Shown here: piece by piece, positions 28,449 through 38,467 of the stretch
How positions within the stretch are numbered: position 1 is the stretch's first letter
Layout: the number at the start of each line of letters is the position of its first letter
NCBI GenBank assembly: GCA_018826295.1
Contig: JAHJZX010000055.1
Span: 221,858 to 285,857, forward strand
Direction of reading: 5' to 3'
DNA from: Gammaproteobacteria bacterium
GTDB taxonomy: Bacteria > Pseudomonadota > Gammaproteobacteria > Enterobacterales > Alteromonadaceae
Length of the DNA: 64,000 bases
Notes under the pieces: generated by a model
Told to the model about the DNA's origin: nothing
What the model saw: the letters and a program-made list of their open reading frames with translations, nothing else
Database searches by the model: none
Position numbers and translations under genes: made by a program

Positions 28449-29964
28449 CATTTTGCTGATACCATTGCTTTAACCAGACAGCAAAACCGCTAAGCTCAAA
28501 TGGCCGCGAATACAAAAAGCCCTGGCCGCGTTGGCAGCCCATACGCAGCAATTTTTGCTCGACTTCCAGTTCCTCTACGCCTTCGGCAATAACCCCCAGC
28601 TCCAGATTCCGCGCCATATCAATAATGGCGCCGGTTATGGCAGAATGCATGTCAGAGCGGTGCAAATCGCCAATAAACGAACAATCAACCTTTACATGCT
28701 GAATAGGTAACTTGCGTAAATACGCGAGAGAAGAAAATCCGGTACCAAAATCATCCAGCGCCAGCTCGACTCCCAAACGGTGCAGACGCTGCATCATACT
28801 CATAGCCCGGGCAGGCTCGGCCACTAACGCTTGCTCTTTTAATTCCAGCATCAGTTGCTGTGGTTTTACTTTGTATTTATCAAACAGCATTTCCAGAGTG
28901 TCTATCAGCTCATCGTGTAACAAATCCTTGCTGGATATATTGACGGCAATCTTACTGACTTGTTGCGATTGCTCTAACTGGGCAATCATCGCGACCGCTT
29001 CTTTTAATACCCATTGCGTTAGTGGATAAATAACGCCGGTTTCTTCTGCCAGTGCCAGAAAGCTGTCTGGCGTCATTAAACCACGGCTGGGATGCCGCCA
29101 ACGCACATAGACTTCCCCCGCCAGAACTTCGCGGCTTTGCATGTCAATTTGCGGCTGTACATACAGTGCCAGCTGGCCCTCGCCAATGGCCTGGCGCAAT
29201 TCAGCCATTAACGACAGCTTATCGCTGGTAAAGTGCAACATTTCCGGGCTAAACACCTGGCTTTTACCTTGCAACCAGCTGTGATGCTGCAGTGCCAGAT
29301 AGGCGCGTTCAAGTAATTCACTTAGCTGAGTACCGTGCTGTGGATAGTTAGCAATACCAGAATGCAACTGATACTCAACGGCACAGCCGTGCACCAGCAT
29401 GGGCTCCGGCACATTTTTCTCCAGCTCATCGGCGACAAACTCAGCCAGATGCTGTTTATCGGTACTGTCGAGCCAGACTGCAAAATCAACGCCTCCCAAA
29501 TGACACAAACGGATAGGTGACTGCTGGCGGAATTCAAAGGTCAAAGCCGTGTCAGTCAACTTTAATTGTTCATTAATCCGCTGGGCAATTTGCGCCAGGA
29601 TCACATTACTGTTGCTGTGGCCCAGCAATTGGTTTACTTGGTCAAACTGGCTGATTTTTATCAGCAGTAAAGAGTAGGATTGTTCGGGCGCGCGCTTGAG
29701 TAACTCGTCGAGTTGCTGCTGTAAAAAAAACTTGTTGGGAAAGCCACTTATATCATCGTGTAATGAATAAAAGCCCAATTGATTATTTTTTTTCGTCGCC
29801 AGTTTCTGTCGCAGCTTATGTACGTCAAACCTGAGTTTAAACAGATAGATAAACGCCAGCAGCAATAAGCCCGATAACAGGCTAATTAGCTGCAACGACG
29901 AGACAGGCTGCTGCGCTTGCGCCGCAGTGCAAAAAAACAACAGGCTCAAACATAGATAGCGCAC
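28441..29964 (-). CDS. GGDEF-EAL protein, probable c-di-GMP phosphodiesterase
   Basis: A signal peptide or first helix (MRYLCLSLLFFCTAAQA) is followed by a TM segment (about 27-43), a degenerate GGDEF domain (GGVDF replaces GGDEF) and an EAL domain with a variant EVY (E284). The remaining EAL catalytic residues are conserved: VNISS, LELKE, DDFGTG, KVD and AEGVE. It is therefore likely a phosphodiesterase only. 507 aa. It splits the hut genes, lying between hutG and hutI. Confidence 0.88.
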   Translation of the reverse strand: MRYLCLSLLFFCTAAQAQQPVSSLQLISLLSGLLLLAFIYLFKLRFDVHKLRQKLATKKNNQLGFYSLHDDISGFPNKFFLQQQLDELLKRAPEQSYSLLLIKISQFDQVNQLLGHSNSNVILAQIAQRINEQLKLTDTALTFEFRQQSPIRLCHLGGVDFAVWLDSTDKQHLAEFVADELEKNVPEPMLVHGCAVEYQLHSGIANYPQHGTQLSELLERAYLALQHHSWLQGKSQVFSPEMLHFTSDKLSLMAELRQAIGEGQLALYVQPQIDMQSREVLAGEVYVRWRHPSRGLMTPDSFLALAEETGVIYPLTQWVLKEAVAMIAQLEQSQQVSKIAVNISSKDLLHDELIDTLEMLFDKYKVKPQQLMLELKEQALVAEPARAMSMMQRLHRLGVELALDDFGTGFSSLAYLRKLPIQHVKVDCSFIGDLHRSDMHSAITGAIIDMARNLELGVIAEGVEELEVEQKLLRMGCQRGQGFLYSRPFELSGFAVWLKQWYQQNAK

Positions 29965-30025
29965 AGCAGTACTCCAATAAAGACGCTCTGCTAATAGCTT
30001 AATGCAAAAGCGCGCCTTGTAAAGC

Positions 30026-31255
30026 TTATACGCTGGCTACTCTTACCTCTTTACCATTGATTATCAGTTGCTTAAGCGAATTAACACCAAACTGATAGCA
30101 AAGCTCCGCCGGCTGACTGATGGCATAGCAGCCAAAATCAGCCCGCTGCCCTGCTACCAGACAACCACGATCAAACAGCCCCAATGCTTTAGCAGCATGC
30201 CGGGTTACGCCCAGTAGTGCTTCCTGAGGCGTTAAGCGAAACAAGGTACAAGCCATATTTAGCATCAACGGCAATGAGCACAACGGCGAAGTGCCGGGAT
30301 TTAAATCCGTCGCCACCGCCATAGGCACACCGTATTGCCGCAGCAACGCGATAGGTGGCAACTGGGTTTCACGCAGAAAATAAAAGGCCCCCGGCAACAA
30401 CACCGCCACGGTACCGGCCTGCGCCATTGCCGCCACACCGGCCTCATCAAGAAACTCAATATGATCTGCAGACAAGCCCGCAAACTCAGCCACCAGGGCA
30501 CTGCCTCCTAAGTTTGACAGCTGCTCGGCATGGGCTTTAACCGGCAAGCCCAGTGCCTGAGCCGCGGTAAATAATTTACGTGTTTGCGCCACGCTAAAGC
30601 CAATGCCCTCACAAAATACGTCCACCGCATTAATTAGCTTAAGTTTATTTAGCTCAGGCAGCATCTGGCACACCGCGTCGATATAGCCATCAGCATCATT
30701 ACTAAATTCTGCCGGCAAGGCATGCGCACCCAAAAAGGTTTTTTGCACACTAACCGGATGATGCAAATCCAGTTGCGCCGCAACCTGCAAAATTTTCTGC
30801 TCGGTCGCAAGATCGAGACCATAGCCAGACTTAATCTCTACCGTGGTCACGCCTTGTGCCAGCAAGGTGTTCAGACGATCTTTCGCCAGTACGAACAACT
30901 CCTCTTCACTGGCCGCCCGTGTTGCCGCCACTGTCGCTTTAATGCCGCCGCCGGCCGCAGCGATGTCCTGATAACTGACGCCATTCAGCCGCATTTCAAA
31001 TTCGTTGGCACGGTTACCGCCATACACCAGATGGGTATGGCAATCAATAAAGCCCGGTAACAGCCATTGCCCAGCAGCGTCATACAAAGGCGTGGCCAGT
31101 GCGTCGAACGAGGGTAATTCGCTGCGCGCACCTACAAAAGCAATCAGGCCGTCTTTCACTGCCAGCACGCCGTTTTCAATAGCGCCATAAGGCTGGCCAT
31201 TGTCAGCCATAGTAGCGATGTTGGCATTAATCCAGATGGCATCAAACTGCTGCAT
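30026..31255 (-). CDS. hutI: Imidazolonepropionase
   Basis: Third enzyme of histidine catabolism; hydrolyses imidazolone propionate to formiminoglutamate. It is an amidohydrolase of 409 aa with the metal motif [10 protein letters not shown], the family run [26 protein letters not shown] and [18 protein letters not shown] is 7 bases before the ATG. It is divergent from hutC across a HutC operator. Confidence 0.96.
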   Translation of the reverse strand: MQQFDAIWINANIATMADNGQPYGAIENGVLAVKDGLIAFVGARSELPSFDALATPLYDAAGQWLLPGFIDCHTHLVYGGNRANEFEMRLNGVSYQDIAAAGGGIKATVAATRAASEEELFVLAKDRLNTLLAQGVTTVEIKSGYGLDLATEQKILQVAAQLDLHHPVSVQKTFLGAHALPAEFSNDADGYIDAVCQMLPELNKLKLINAVDVFCEGIGFSVAQTRKLFTAAQALGLPVKAHAEQLSNLGGSALVAEFAGLSADHIEFLDEAGVAAMAQAGTVAVLLPGAFYFLRETQLPPIALLRQYGVPMAVATDLNPGTSPLCSLPLMLNMACTLFRLTPQEALLGVTRHAAKALGLFDRGCLVAGQRADFGCYAISQPAELCYQFGVNSLKQLIINGKEVRVASV

Positions 31256-31301
31256 GGGAGCTCTCCTGTATTGGCGAATGCGATAATTTTACACCAACAA
31301 C

Positions 31302-31313
31302 TTGTATATACAA
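31302..31313. promoter_or_regulatory. HutC operator
   Basis: TTGTATATACAA is a perfect 12-base palindrome containing TGTATATACA, the core described for HutC binding in Pseudomonas. It lies 47 bp from the hutI start and 60 bp from the hutC start, placed to repress both. Confidence 0.85.
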
Positions 31314-31373
31314 TTAAGCTGCAGTATTTTTTGCTTAGCCGCAGTCTTTTTTAAGTTGCACGAGGGAAGTGTT

Positions 31374-32102
31374 ATGGCACTGGCTAAGTTTGCTGAGATA
31401 AAAGAGTACATGTTAAGCCAGATTGAGATTGGCGCCTGGCCCGAACATAGCCGGGTGGCGTCCGAAAACCAGCTAGCCGAACAATTTAGCGTTAGCCGCA
31501 TGACGGCACGGCGGGCAGTGCAGGAACTGACTGAACAGGGCATTTTATATCGTACTCAGGGCGTTGGCAGCTTTGTTGCTGCGTTGAAGTCACAATCGTC
31601 TCTGTTGGAGATCCGTAATATTGCCGATGAAATTCACAGCCGTGGTCATGCATACAGTGCCAGCCTGCTGCAACTAACAGCGCTGCCCTGCCCGGCAGTT
31701 ATTGCCGGTGCTTTAGGATTGCAGCGCAACGAGCCGGTATATTTTTCTCTTATTGTGCATTTGGAGAACATGCAACCACTGCAGCTCGAAGCGCGTTATG
31801 TTAGCCCTAAGCTGGTGCCTGAGTACGTGAAGCAGGACTTTAATCAGCAAACGCCACATCAGTATTTAAGCTTTATTGCGCCATTAACTGAGGCAGAACA
31901 TACCGTAGAGGCAATCTGGCCGGATGATTTTACCTGCAAACATTTAATGCTAAAAAAGGCTGAACCCTGCCTGCGTCTGACCCGCCGCACTTTTAGCCGT
32001 GAAGGGGCGGTCAGTCTGGCCTATTTAACCTCACCGGGTAGCCGCTACCGTTTAGGCGGTCATCTTAATTTTTCCTTACCCGGCAAAGGCGCGACTGCCT
32101 GA
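31374..32102 (+). CDS. hutC: Histidine utilization repressor HutC (GntR/UTRA)
   Basis: GntR-family repressor responsive to urocanate. A winged helix (SENQLAEQFSVSRMTARRAV, then GVGSFV) spans about residues 5-70, and a UTRA effector domain fills the rest, with the family ending LTSPGSRYRLGGHL. I chose ATG 31374 because GAGGGAAG lies just upstream and the protein is then 242 aa, the family length; an earlier ATG at 31302 overlaps the operator. Confidence 0.93.
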   Translation: MALAKFAEIKEYMLSQIEIGAWPEHSRVASENQLAEQFSVSRMTARRAVQELTEQGILYRTQGVGSFVAALKSQSSLLEIRNIADEIHSRGHAYSASLLQLTALPCPAVIAGALGLQRNEPVYFSLIVHLENMQPLQLEARYVSPKLVPEYVKQDFNQQTPHQYLSFIAPLTEAEHTVEAIWPDDFTCKHLMLKKAEPCLRLTRRTFSREGAVSLAYLTSPGSRYRLGGHLNFSLPGKGATA

Positions 32103-32200
32103 AAACACACGACCGGCTGAAGAATTGGCCGTGACACAATTGTTATACTGCCATCAGGGCAACGGCTGCAGCCCCGCCGCCTCAGCAGTCAGACGAGAAT

Positions 32201-32233
32201 GGCAGCACCAACATGGTGCTACTGCCCTTTTTT
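32201..32233 (+). terminator. Terminator downstream of hutC
   Basis: GGCAGCACCA (32201-32210) pairs with TGGTGC (32214-32219) and, after a 3-base bulge, TGCC (32223-32226), followed by TTTTTT at 32228-32233. Confidence 0.72.
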
Positions 32234-32351
32234 CGTTCAGGTTCCCTTTTTTCTGGCTGGACCAGTACCAGATTCTTTGTTAACTTCAGCTTGTTTATCA
32301 AACAGCTGCTGTCTATGGTTAAGGCACAGCAACAGTCTGGAGTTTGCCTAA

Positions 32352-34382
32352 GTGATCACCTTAAAAGTTGCGCATAAAATCATTATTGGCTTTGGTTTTA
32401 TTGCTCTGTTGCTGTTGCTCTCCAGTGGCTCGGCACTTCTCAGTTTTGCTGCCATTACCCAATCCAGTGATCAGGTAAATCAATTAGCGGTACCGGTGCA
32501 GCAGCAAAGTAATGCTGCGCAAATCCAGTTGCTAAAATTAGCCAAACTATCTGCTCTGGGCTACACCGCTGAAAGCGCTACTGAGATCAGCAGCTACCAG
32601 CAACAATTTAACAGCGGCAGCACGACCTTACGTACACAATTGGCCAGTCTGGCGCAGCTAACTGCACAAGAGACGGCCTTTACCGCAACGCTAACCGATA
32701 TTGACAAGCGCTATCAGCAATATGCCGACGCTGTAGCAGCCATGTTCGACGCGCGTCAGCAAAGTATCCTGCAACAGCAAAATGCCAGCACTGAATTTGC
32801 GACGCTGGAGCAGCTGATCGACAATATCGGCGCCAATCTGCTCGACATTTCCTATTTGGAATTTCCCGGTGGTGAACAGCAAATGGAATTGATTGCCGGT
32901 AGCGCCAACCGCATAGATGGCCAGCTGCTGGGCTTACTGAATACGCTGAAAGAAGTCACCGCCAGCAGTGAACTGGCCGCTGCGGAAGCCGCCCAGGAAA
33001 ATGTCGGCTTTGCGCTGAGTGATATGCAGGTCAATATTGACTACATGGCAAACCAGCTTAGTGGCCAGGACACCGATGGGCTATGGCAAGCTGTCACCGA
33101 ACAATTAGCCCAACTAACAAGCCGGTTGCAGGCAGACAACAGCCTGGCGAATATTAAACTACAGCAGGTTACCAGATTGCTGGCCGCGCGCAGCCAGCTG
33201 AATTTATCAGAACAGCGGGTTGAGCAAGTTATCGTGGCGCTGGACAGCCTGTTGTCGGCCGCTGACAGTCAATTTACTACCCTGCAGCAACGGGTATCGG
33301 ATTCTGTCAGCTCTGGTAACACCCGGACATTAGTGTTAATGCTGGTGCTGATTGTGCTGGCCATTACCACAGCCTACCTGACCATTAATACCATGCTAAA
33401 ACCACTGGCGGGTATCAACAAGGTACTCAGCGATATCGCCAAAGGCGACTTATCACGTAAATTACAGATAAAAACAGAGGACGAGTTTGGCGTCTTGTCT
33501 GCCAAGGTAAACAGTTTAACTGCCTCATTAAGCAGCCTGATCATCAACATTCAGCAAAACGCTGTGCAACTCAATGAAAACGCCCGTCAATCCACTTTTG
33601 AAGTAGGCGAAATAAACGACTCGCTACAACATCAGCAACAGCAAATTGCTGACGTTAATCAGGTGACACATCAGTTAGCCGACAGCACCCGCGATATAGC
33701 GGCACAATCGACTGAAACCACAAATGCGATGCAGCAAGCTCTGGCACAGAGCAAACAAATTGACAGCATAGCGGCACAAAACAGCAAACTCATTAATAAC
33801 CTGGCAGAAAAACTGGCTGCAACCAGTGATGTAATGAGCCGGGTTAATGATGAAGCCAATAATATTGGCAGCATTTTAACCACGATCCGCAGCATCGCCG
33901 AACAAACCAACTTGTTGGCTTTAAACGCCGCTATTGAAGCGGCCCGCGCCGGCGAGCAGGGCCGCGGTTTTGCTGTGGTGGCCGATGAAGTACGCTCACT
34001 GGCCGGTCGTACACAACAGGCGACTGACGAAATTCGTCAGATGATCGAAACACTGCAACAGCAAAGCCACCAGGCTGTACAAGCCGTAACAGACGGCCAA
34101 AGTGATGCAGACAGTTGCGTGGCGCAAATGCAGGAGCTGGTGTCATCATTAAGCCTGGTTAACCAGGCTATAGCGCACACGCAGCAAATTAGCAGCAGTG
34201 TTACGGCCGCAACCGAGCAACAACTGCATTTGGGCACCAGCATCGGCGACAATATGCAGCAAATGATTGAAGTGGCGCATGTCAGCAGTGAAAAAGCCGA
34301 GCGTACGCTGCAGCACAGTGACGGGGTGTCTAAACTGGCATTGGAGTTAAAACAGGCAGCCAGCGCGTTTAAAGTGATGTAG
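32352..34382 (+). CDS. Methyl-accepting chemotaxis protein with long periplasmic domain
   Basis: Chemoreceptor of 676 residues. TM1 is about 10-32, a roughly 290-residue mostly helical Gln/Ala-rich periplasmic domain follows, and TM2 is about 326-346. The HAMP domain has [20 protein letters not shown], and the signalling tip is [19 protein letters not shown]. The start is GTG with CTGGAG upstream. It follows hutC after a terminator, so sensing of histidine or urocanate is possible but unsupported. Confidence 0.92.
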   Translation: MITLKVAHKIIIGFGFIALLLLLSSGSALLSFAAITQSSDQVNQLAVPVQQQSNAAQIQLLKLAKLSALGYTAESATEISSYQQQFNSGSTTLRTQLASLAQLTAQETAFTATLTDIDKRYQQYADAVAAMFDARQQSILQQQNASTEFATLEQLIDNIGANLLDISYLEFPGGEQQMELIAGSANRIDGQLLGLLNTLKEVTASSELAAAEAAQENVGFALSDMQVNIDYMANQLSGQDTDGLWQAVTEQLAQLTSRLQADNSLANIKLQQVTRLLAARSQLNLSEQRVEQVIVALDSLLSAADSQFTTLQQRVSDSVSSGNTRTLVLMLVLIVLAITTAYLTINTMLKPLAGINKVLSDIAKGDLSRKLQIKTEDEFGVLSAKVNSLTASLSSLIINIQQNAVQLNENARQSTFEVGEINDSLQHQQQQIADVNQVTHQLADSTRDIAAQSTETTNAMQQALAQSKQIDSIAAQNSKLINNLAEKLAATSDVMSRVNDEANNIGSILTTIRSIAEQTNLLALNAAIEAARAGEQGRGFAVVADEVRSLAGRTQQATDEIRQMIETLQQQSHQAVQAVTDGQSDADSCVAQMQELVSSLSLVNQAIAHTQQISSSVTAATEQQLHLGTSIGDNMQQMIEVAHVSSEKAERTLQHSDGVSKLALELKQAASAFKVM

Positions 34383-34422
34383 CTAAAACTCAGATTATTG
34401 CCAGGCAACCTTGCAGGCAAAT

Positions 34423-34445
34423 AAAAAGGCTGGACGAGTCCAGCC
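34423..34445 (-). terminator. Terminator of the Mrr-like gene
   Basis: GGCTGGA (34428-34434) and TCCAGCC (34439-34445) form a 7-bp stem with a CGAG loop. The five A residues before it read as a U-tract on the minus strand. Confidence 0.75.
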
Positions 34446-34544
34446 AGGCAGGAAGTATTTTATCCATCTGTTTTTATTGATTCCTTTCGCGAACCAGTTT
34501 GCCAAAACAGTGATAAAAAACCCGATGAAAAAGTGATATCACGC

Positions 34545-35159
34545 CTAAACTAATGCAAACTGTTGCTCGCGGATGCGTTTTTGCTGCTTTTTCAAACTTT
34601 TTGCGTCCAGTAAATCAATATTTGCTTCCTGAGCAAATATCCAGGCCTGATTACTGAAACCGTGATAACTAACGACCAAACCATGTGGCAGATCAGCCGC
34701 CAACATTTGCTGAAACAATGCCCGCACCTGACTAATATCAACCTGCCGTTTGTTCTGTTGGATCAAAACCAGTTTATCGGTGTCGCCGTGCAGGCAGTGA
34801 TATTCTGCACCTACCCGGTTTGAATGGCTAAGCTTGCCCTGCGTCTGCAGTAAGCGCTCGGCATCCTGAATAAACTGTTGTTGTTTATCGGCAGCTGAAA
34901 GCATGTTTTTAAACGGCGAAACTATACCAAACAGTTGATGCTGCTCATCCAATTCAAAAAACGCCAGCACGTTAAAAATCAGCGCGACTACAAACATCAA
35001 CACAAAAGTCCACAACATAAAAGCTGACCAGAACGCCGACAGTACCCAGCTGTTATCACTAAGCAGCAATGAATGCTCGGCAAACAGTAAATACACCGCA
35101 CCGGCAACAATACCCAGTGCCGTACTGACAGAAGAAATTAATAACCATTTATTGTTCAT
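34545..35159 (-). CDS. Membrane protein with Mrr-like restriction-endonuclease fold
   Basis: Two N-terminal TM helices (about 6-26 and 43-67) anchor a cytoplasmic domain (about 95-190) resembling the Mrr_cat nuclease fold. The pattern is GAEYHCLHGDTDKLVLIQQNK, split here by position, with a candidate metal Asp (D126 or D128) and a Q-x-K (Q135, K137). VDISQVRALF and the G-x-V-V-S-Y-H-G-F-S strand-helix follow. The expected Gly-Asp before the catalytic strand is only partly matched, so nuclease activity is uncertain. 204 aa, monocistronic. I do not recognise a named family. Confidence 0.6.
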   Translation of the reverse strand: MNNKWLLISSVSTALGIVAGAVYLLFAEHSLLLSDNSWVLSAFWSAFMLWTFVLMFVVALIFNVLAFFELDEQHQLFGIVSPFKNMLSAADKQQQFIQDAERLLQTQGKLSHSNRVGAEYHCLHGDTDKLVLIQQNKRQVDISQVRALFQQMLAADLPHGLVVSYHGFSNQAWIFAQEANIDLLDAKSLKKQQKRIREQQFALV

Positions 35160-35269
35160 AACAGCCTCAGCGCCATCCGTTGAGTGCAGAGTATTAGGCC
35201 GGCGCGGCAGAATTTCCTGATAAGAAGCTGATAAATGCGTTATAAAAGCTTGGTTTGATTATTTCTTCA

Positions 35270-36079
35270 TCAATCACAATAGGTTAATGCATCAATTGCA
35301 TTAGCGAAACGATACTGAAAAGCAAAATGCTGCGTAAATTGCTCTGCCAATGCACGATGCGATATCAGCTTATCATCAGAAAAACTGACCTGAGCCTGCA
35401 GGCTATTACAGGCCGCCTGATAAAACTGACGTCGTGTTACGGCAAGCGGGCAACTCAGATTGTAGCGTGCAGACTGCAGCGTCTGGCAATTAAGCAACTG
35501 CTGTACCGCACGGCAGGCGTCGTCTGCATGCAGCATATTGATAAAGCCCTCTGGATTAGCCACCTCTTTACCGGCAACAAAACGGCCAGGATGACGTCCA
35601 GGCCCAATCAATCCCGCCAGCCGTAACGTAATGCACAGCGGTATGCCTTGCTGCAGGATCTGCTCACCATTAGCCAAAAGTGCAACCCGCTCAATATCCA
35701 TGCGCAAAGCAGCTGTTTCATCGACATCGCCGCTTAGTCCCTGATAAATACCTGATGAACTGAAATGGATTGCTGCCAAACTGCCAGCTTGCTGCATTAA
35801 TAGCGTCAACCGGCTTAAGGCATCGGCATAATGACCGGTAGCACCGCTGCGACTACCAGCGGGAATAGCACAGATTACTATGGCACCTTCCAGCGCCGCA
35901 TAAACCTGCGACGTTGTATTGTCGGCCGATAAATCCAGCAGCAAAGGCCGGACAGCGTCGGGTAAATTAACCAGGTTTTGTGCCTGGCGCCGACTGGCAT
36001 AAACCTGATGACCAGCAGCAGACAACGCTGCCGCCAGTTGAGTTCCTAACCAGCCACAGCCAACTATGACTATTTTCAT
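35270..36079 (-). CDS. NAD(P)-dependent epimerase-like protein (YeeZ type)
   Basis: Extended-SDR-type protein of 269 residues beginning MKIVIVGCGWLGTQLA, the NAD(P)-binding GxGxxG Rossmann motif, with FSSSGIYQG in place of the Ser-x-Tyr region and INMLHADDACRAV later. E. coli YeeZ is similar in length and motif order. Substrate unknown. Its ATG overlaps the yiiD stop by four bases (ATGA), so it is read from the same operon. Confidence 0.82.
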   Translation of the reverse strand: MKIVIVGCGWLGTQLAAALSAAGHQVYASRRQAQNLVNLPDAVRPLLLDLSADNTTSQVYAALEGAIVICAIPAGSRSGATGHYADALSRLTLLMQQAGSLAAIHFSSSGIYQGLSGDVDETAALRMDIERVALLANGEQILQQGIPLCITLRLAGLIGPGRHPGRFVAGKEVANPEGFINMLHADDACRAVQQLLNCQTLQSARYNLSCPLAVTRRQFYQAACNSLQAQVSFSDDKLISHRALAEQFTQHFAFQYRFANAIDALTYCD

Positions 36080-36987
36080 TGCTTTGCCTTAACCGGTAAA
36101 ACCGCATAACGACCCGCGAACTCTGCCGCCAGTGTATCGCCCGAGTAAATCTCCACCTTAATTTGTTGCACTACTTTTTTACCCTGCATTAAAGCAGACA
36201 AGTCACCAATGCAATGACGTAACGAGCAACGGGCACTGGGTAGTTGCTCTACCGGGCGGCGGTACTTAATACTGGCATCGGCCAGTACCTGATCGCCGGT
36301 TAAACCAAGCTGCTTCAACTGCAGATATAACATGCCCCAACCGGTTAACGTCGCCAGTGCATAAATACTGCCGGCAAACATAGTGCGATGCAGGTTAATG
36401 TTCGGCGCCAGCGGCGCGCTGCACAGCAGACTGGCACCATCAAACTCTCTGATATCCAGTTGCATATAAGCTGTTAGCGGTATGGTCTGCTGCCAGGTGG
36501 TGTTCAGCTCATTGCACCACTGCTGAAATTGTTGTTCTGTACTCTCTAAGCGTAGCGATTTCTGCATCAACCAATGCGGGATACCAAACATAGGCGCAGC
36601 AGCTGCTTGCTGCTGATAACCCGCGCGCTGATAAAAACCTTTGGCATTATCGCGGGCATTTAGCTTAAGCCTTTGACAGCCCCAGTCCACAGCTTGCTGC
36701 TCCAGCGCATCCAGTACATGCGCGCCTGCGCCCTGACCACGAAAAGCTTCAGCTACCGCCATGTAGCGCACCTGAGCTGTATTGTCATCCAGCCGGTGCA
36801 GTCGCCCGACGGCGGCCAGTTCACCTTGTGGGCTTAGCAGCATCAGATGATAAGCCTGCGCTTCCAATTCATCCCGTTCAGAGCCCGGTGCTTGTTGCCA
36901 GGGGGCTCGCAGTACCTGATAACGCAACTGAAAGTACTGCTGCCATTCGGCATCATTGGCCGGACTACGTATTTGCCAGTGCCGCAT
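36076..36987 (-). CDS. yiiD: GNAT acetyltransferase - hotdog thioesterase fusion (YiiD/MadA type)
   Basis: An N-terminal GNAT domain (about 1-145; AAVGRLHRL, VRYMAVAEAFRGQGAGAHVL) is fused to a C-terminal hotdog domain (LHRTMFAGSIYALATLTGWGM). This is the architecture and motif set of E. coli YiiD, which has been described as a malonyl-ACP decarboxylase feeding fatty-acid initiation; I rely on memory for that function. I place the start at ATG 36987, with GAGGA 8 bases upstream (303 aa). The ATG at 37002 overlapping the dtd stop has no such site. The dtd-yiiD pairing is conserved with E. coli. Confidence 0.87.
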   Translation of the reverse strand: MRHWQIRSPANDAEWQQYFQLRYQVLRAPWQQAPGSERDELEAQAYHLMLLSPQGELAAVGRLHRLDDNTAQVRYMAVAEAFRGQGAGAHVLDALEQQAVDWGCQRLKLNARDNAKGFYQRAGYQQQAAAAPMFGIPHWLMQKSLRLESTEQQFQQWCNELNTTWQQTIPLTAYMQLDIREFDGASLLCSAPLAPNINLHRTMFAGSIYALATLTGWGMLYLQLKQLGLTGDQVLADASIKYRRPVEQLPSARCSLRHCIGDLSALMQGKKVVQQIKVEIYSGDTLAAEFAGRYAVLPVKAKQ

Positions 36988-37001
36988 AGGGGAATTCCTC
37001 A

Positions 37002-37439
37002 TTAACTTTGCAATAAAAACGTGACAGGGCCATCATTGACCAGGCTAACCTGCATATCGGCAGCAAATCGTCCGCTGGCTACATTGAGGCCAAGCGCCTG
37101 ACACTGGACAATAAACTGCTGATAATATTCCAACGCCTTGTCAGGGCTGGCCGCCGGCGTAAAGCTGGGGCGTAACCCAGATTGCGTGTCAGCTGCCAGG
37201 GTAAACTGAGACACCACCAGCAAACTGCCTGATGCCTGTTGCACATTTAAATTCATTTTACCGCCGGTATCGGCAAACACCCGGTAATGGCACACCTTGT
37301 GCGCCAGTTTAACGATATCAGCTGGCGTGTCAGCGGCTTCAACACCAAGCAAAATCAACAAACCGTGCTCAATTTGCCCCAGCGTCTCACCGCCCACGGC
37401 AACCGACGCGCTACTTACGCGTTGTATTAGTGCTTTCAT
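37002..37439 (-). CDS. dtd: D-aminoacyl-tRNA deacylase
   Basis: Removes D-amino acids (and Gly-tRNA(Ala)) from mischarged tRNAs. The protein from ATG 37439 starts [15 protein letters not shown] and is 145 aa, the same length as E. coli DTD. It has the [17 protein letters not shown] catalytic region and the NDGPVTF (Gly-cisPro-type) motif. The start follows the yihY stop by one base. A longer reading from 37496 would overlap yihY and add no conserved residues. Confidence 0.95.
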   Translation of the reverse strand: MKALIQRVSSASVAVGGETLGQIEHGLLILLGVEAADTPADIVKLAHKVCHYRVFADTGGKMNLNVQQASGSLLVVSQFTLAADTQSGLRPSFTPAASPDKALEYYQQFIVQCQALGLNVASGRFAADMQVSLVNDGPVTFLLQS

Positions 37440-37440
37440 A

Positions 37441-38340
37441 TTACAGCTTTGTCTCTGAACTATCGTCATCCGGATTGTTTTGGTCCGGGTCATCACTATC
37501 TGCTTGTTCAGTATCGGCGGCGATTTGCTGCAACAAGGCGGTTAGCTCTGCACCAAGCAACACCACCAGCCAACACAGATAAATCCAGACAAACAGTATT
37601 GGCACCAATGCTAAGGCACCGTAAATCGTGTCGTATGCTGGGAAATGAGTTATGTAAAGTGCAAAGCCGCGTTTAGATAACTCAAAAAGCAACATGGCCA
37701 GTAAGGCGCCACAAAGGGCATGCCTGGCACGCACTTTTATGTTGGGCACGACCAAATACAAAATAAAAAATGCCGCCAGCGACATCAGGTACGGCACTAT
37801 GCCAAGCAATAGTGTCGACAGACCCGGCGTATAATCATCGGCAAAGCGGGTTAAACCAATCAGGTAAGAACTCAGCGCTATTGACGAGCCAAACAAAATC
37901 GGGCCCAGCGTTAAAATCATCCAGTAAATAGAAAATGAGATGATCGGCCTTGGTCTTTTGCTGACCCGCCAGATTTTGTTTAAAGACTTATCAATATTGT
38001 GGATCAGCAACAGGGCCACACACACCAGTGCGGAAATGCCAACAGCCGTCATACCACCGGTATTACCAATAAACTGGCTAACATACGTCTGAATTTCTTC
38101 ACCGCGAGATGGGATCACGTTGGCATAGACAAAGGCTTCAATATTTTGCCGAAACTGATTAAACATCGGAAAGGCTTTCAGCATAGAAAACATTACCGCA
38201 ATCAATGGCACCAGCGACAGCAGCGAAATATACGCCAGATAACCGCCGATCATGCCAATTTGATCTTGCTGGCAGCGCTGCAAGTAAAGCCGGATAAATT
38301 GCAGGCCGGATTGCCAGTAACTAAGCCATGTACGCTGCAT
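37441..38340 (-). CDS. yihY: YihY/BrkB family inner-membrane protein
   Basis: Polytopic membrane protein of 299 aa with about six TM helices and family motifs [40 protein letters not shown] split by helices, and the C-terminal [24 protein letters not shown] region. Once mistaken for RNase BN; its function is unknown. It ends in an acidic tail ([13 protein letters not shown]). It begins the yihY-dtd-yiiD operon. Confidence 0.9.
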   Translation of the reverse strand: MQRTWLSYWQSGLQFIRLYLQRCQQDQIGMIGGYLAYISLLSLVPLIAVMFSMLKAFPMFNQFRQNIEAFVYANVIPSRGEEIQTYVSQFIGNTGGMTAVGISALVCVALLLIHNIDKSLNKIWRVSKRPRPIISFSIYWMILTLGPILFGSSIALSSYLIGLTRFADDYTPGLSTLLLGIVPYLMSLAAFFILYLVVPNIKVRARHALCGALLAMLLFELSKRGFALYITHFPAYDTIYGALALVPILFVWIYLCWLVVLLGAELTALLQQIAADTEQADSDDPDQNNPDDDSSETKL

Positions 38341-38424
38341 AAGGTCTCCGAGTCAGCTGCTAACGCCAGAGGATACAAGAAATTCCGGCTTGCAACCAGT
38401 ATTGCCAGTTGGCTTACTGGCAAT

Positions 38425-38448
38425 AAAAAAGCCGGCAAATTGCCGGCT
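38425..38448 (-). terminator. Terminator of typA
   Basis: AGCCGGC (38430-38436) and GCCGGCT (38442-38448) form a stem around AAATT. The A-run at 38425-38430 is a U-tract on the minus strand. Confidence 0.85.
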
Positions 38449-38467
38449 CTGTTAAACAAAAACGCTA

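Noticed and set aside
31302..31373. Upstream start for hutC at 31302
   Set aside because: It overlaps the HutC operator, adds 24 unconserved residues and lacks a Shine-Dalgarno, whereas ATG 31374 has GAGGGAAG.
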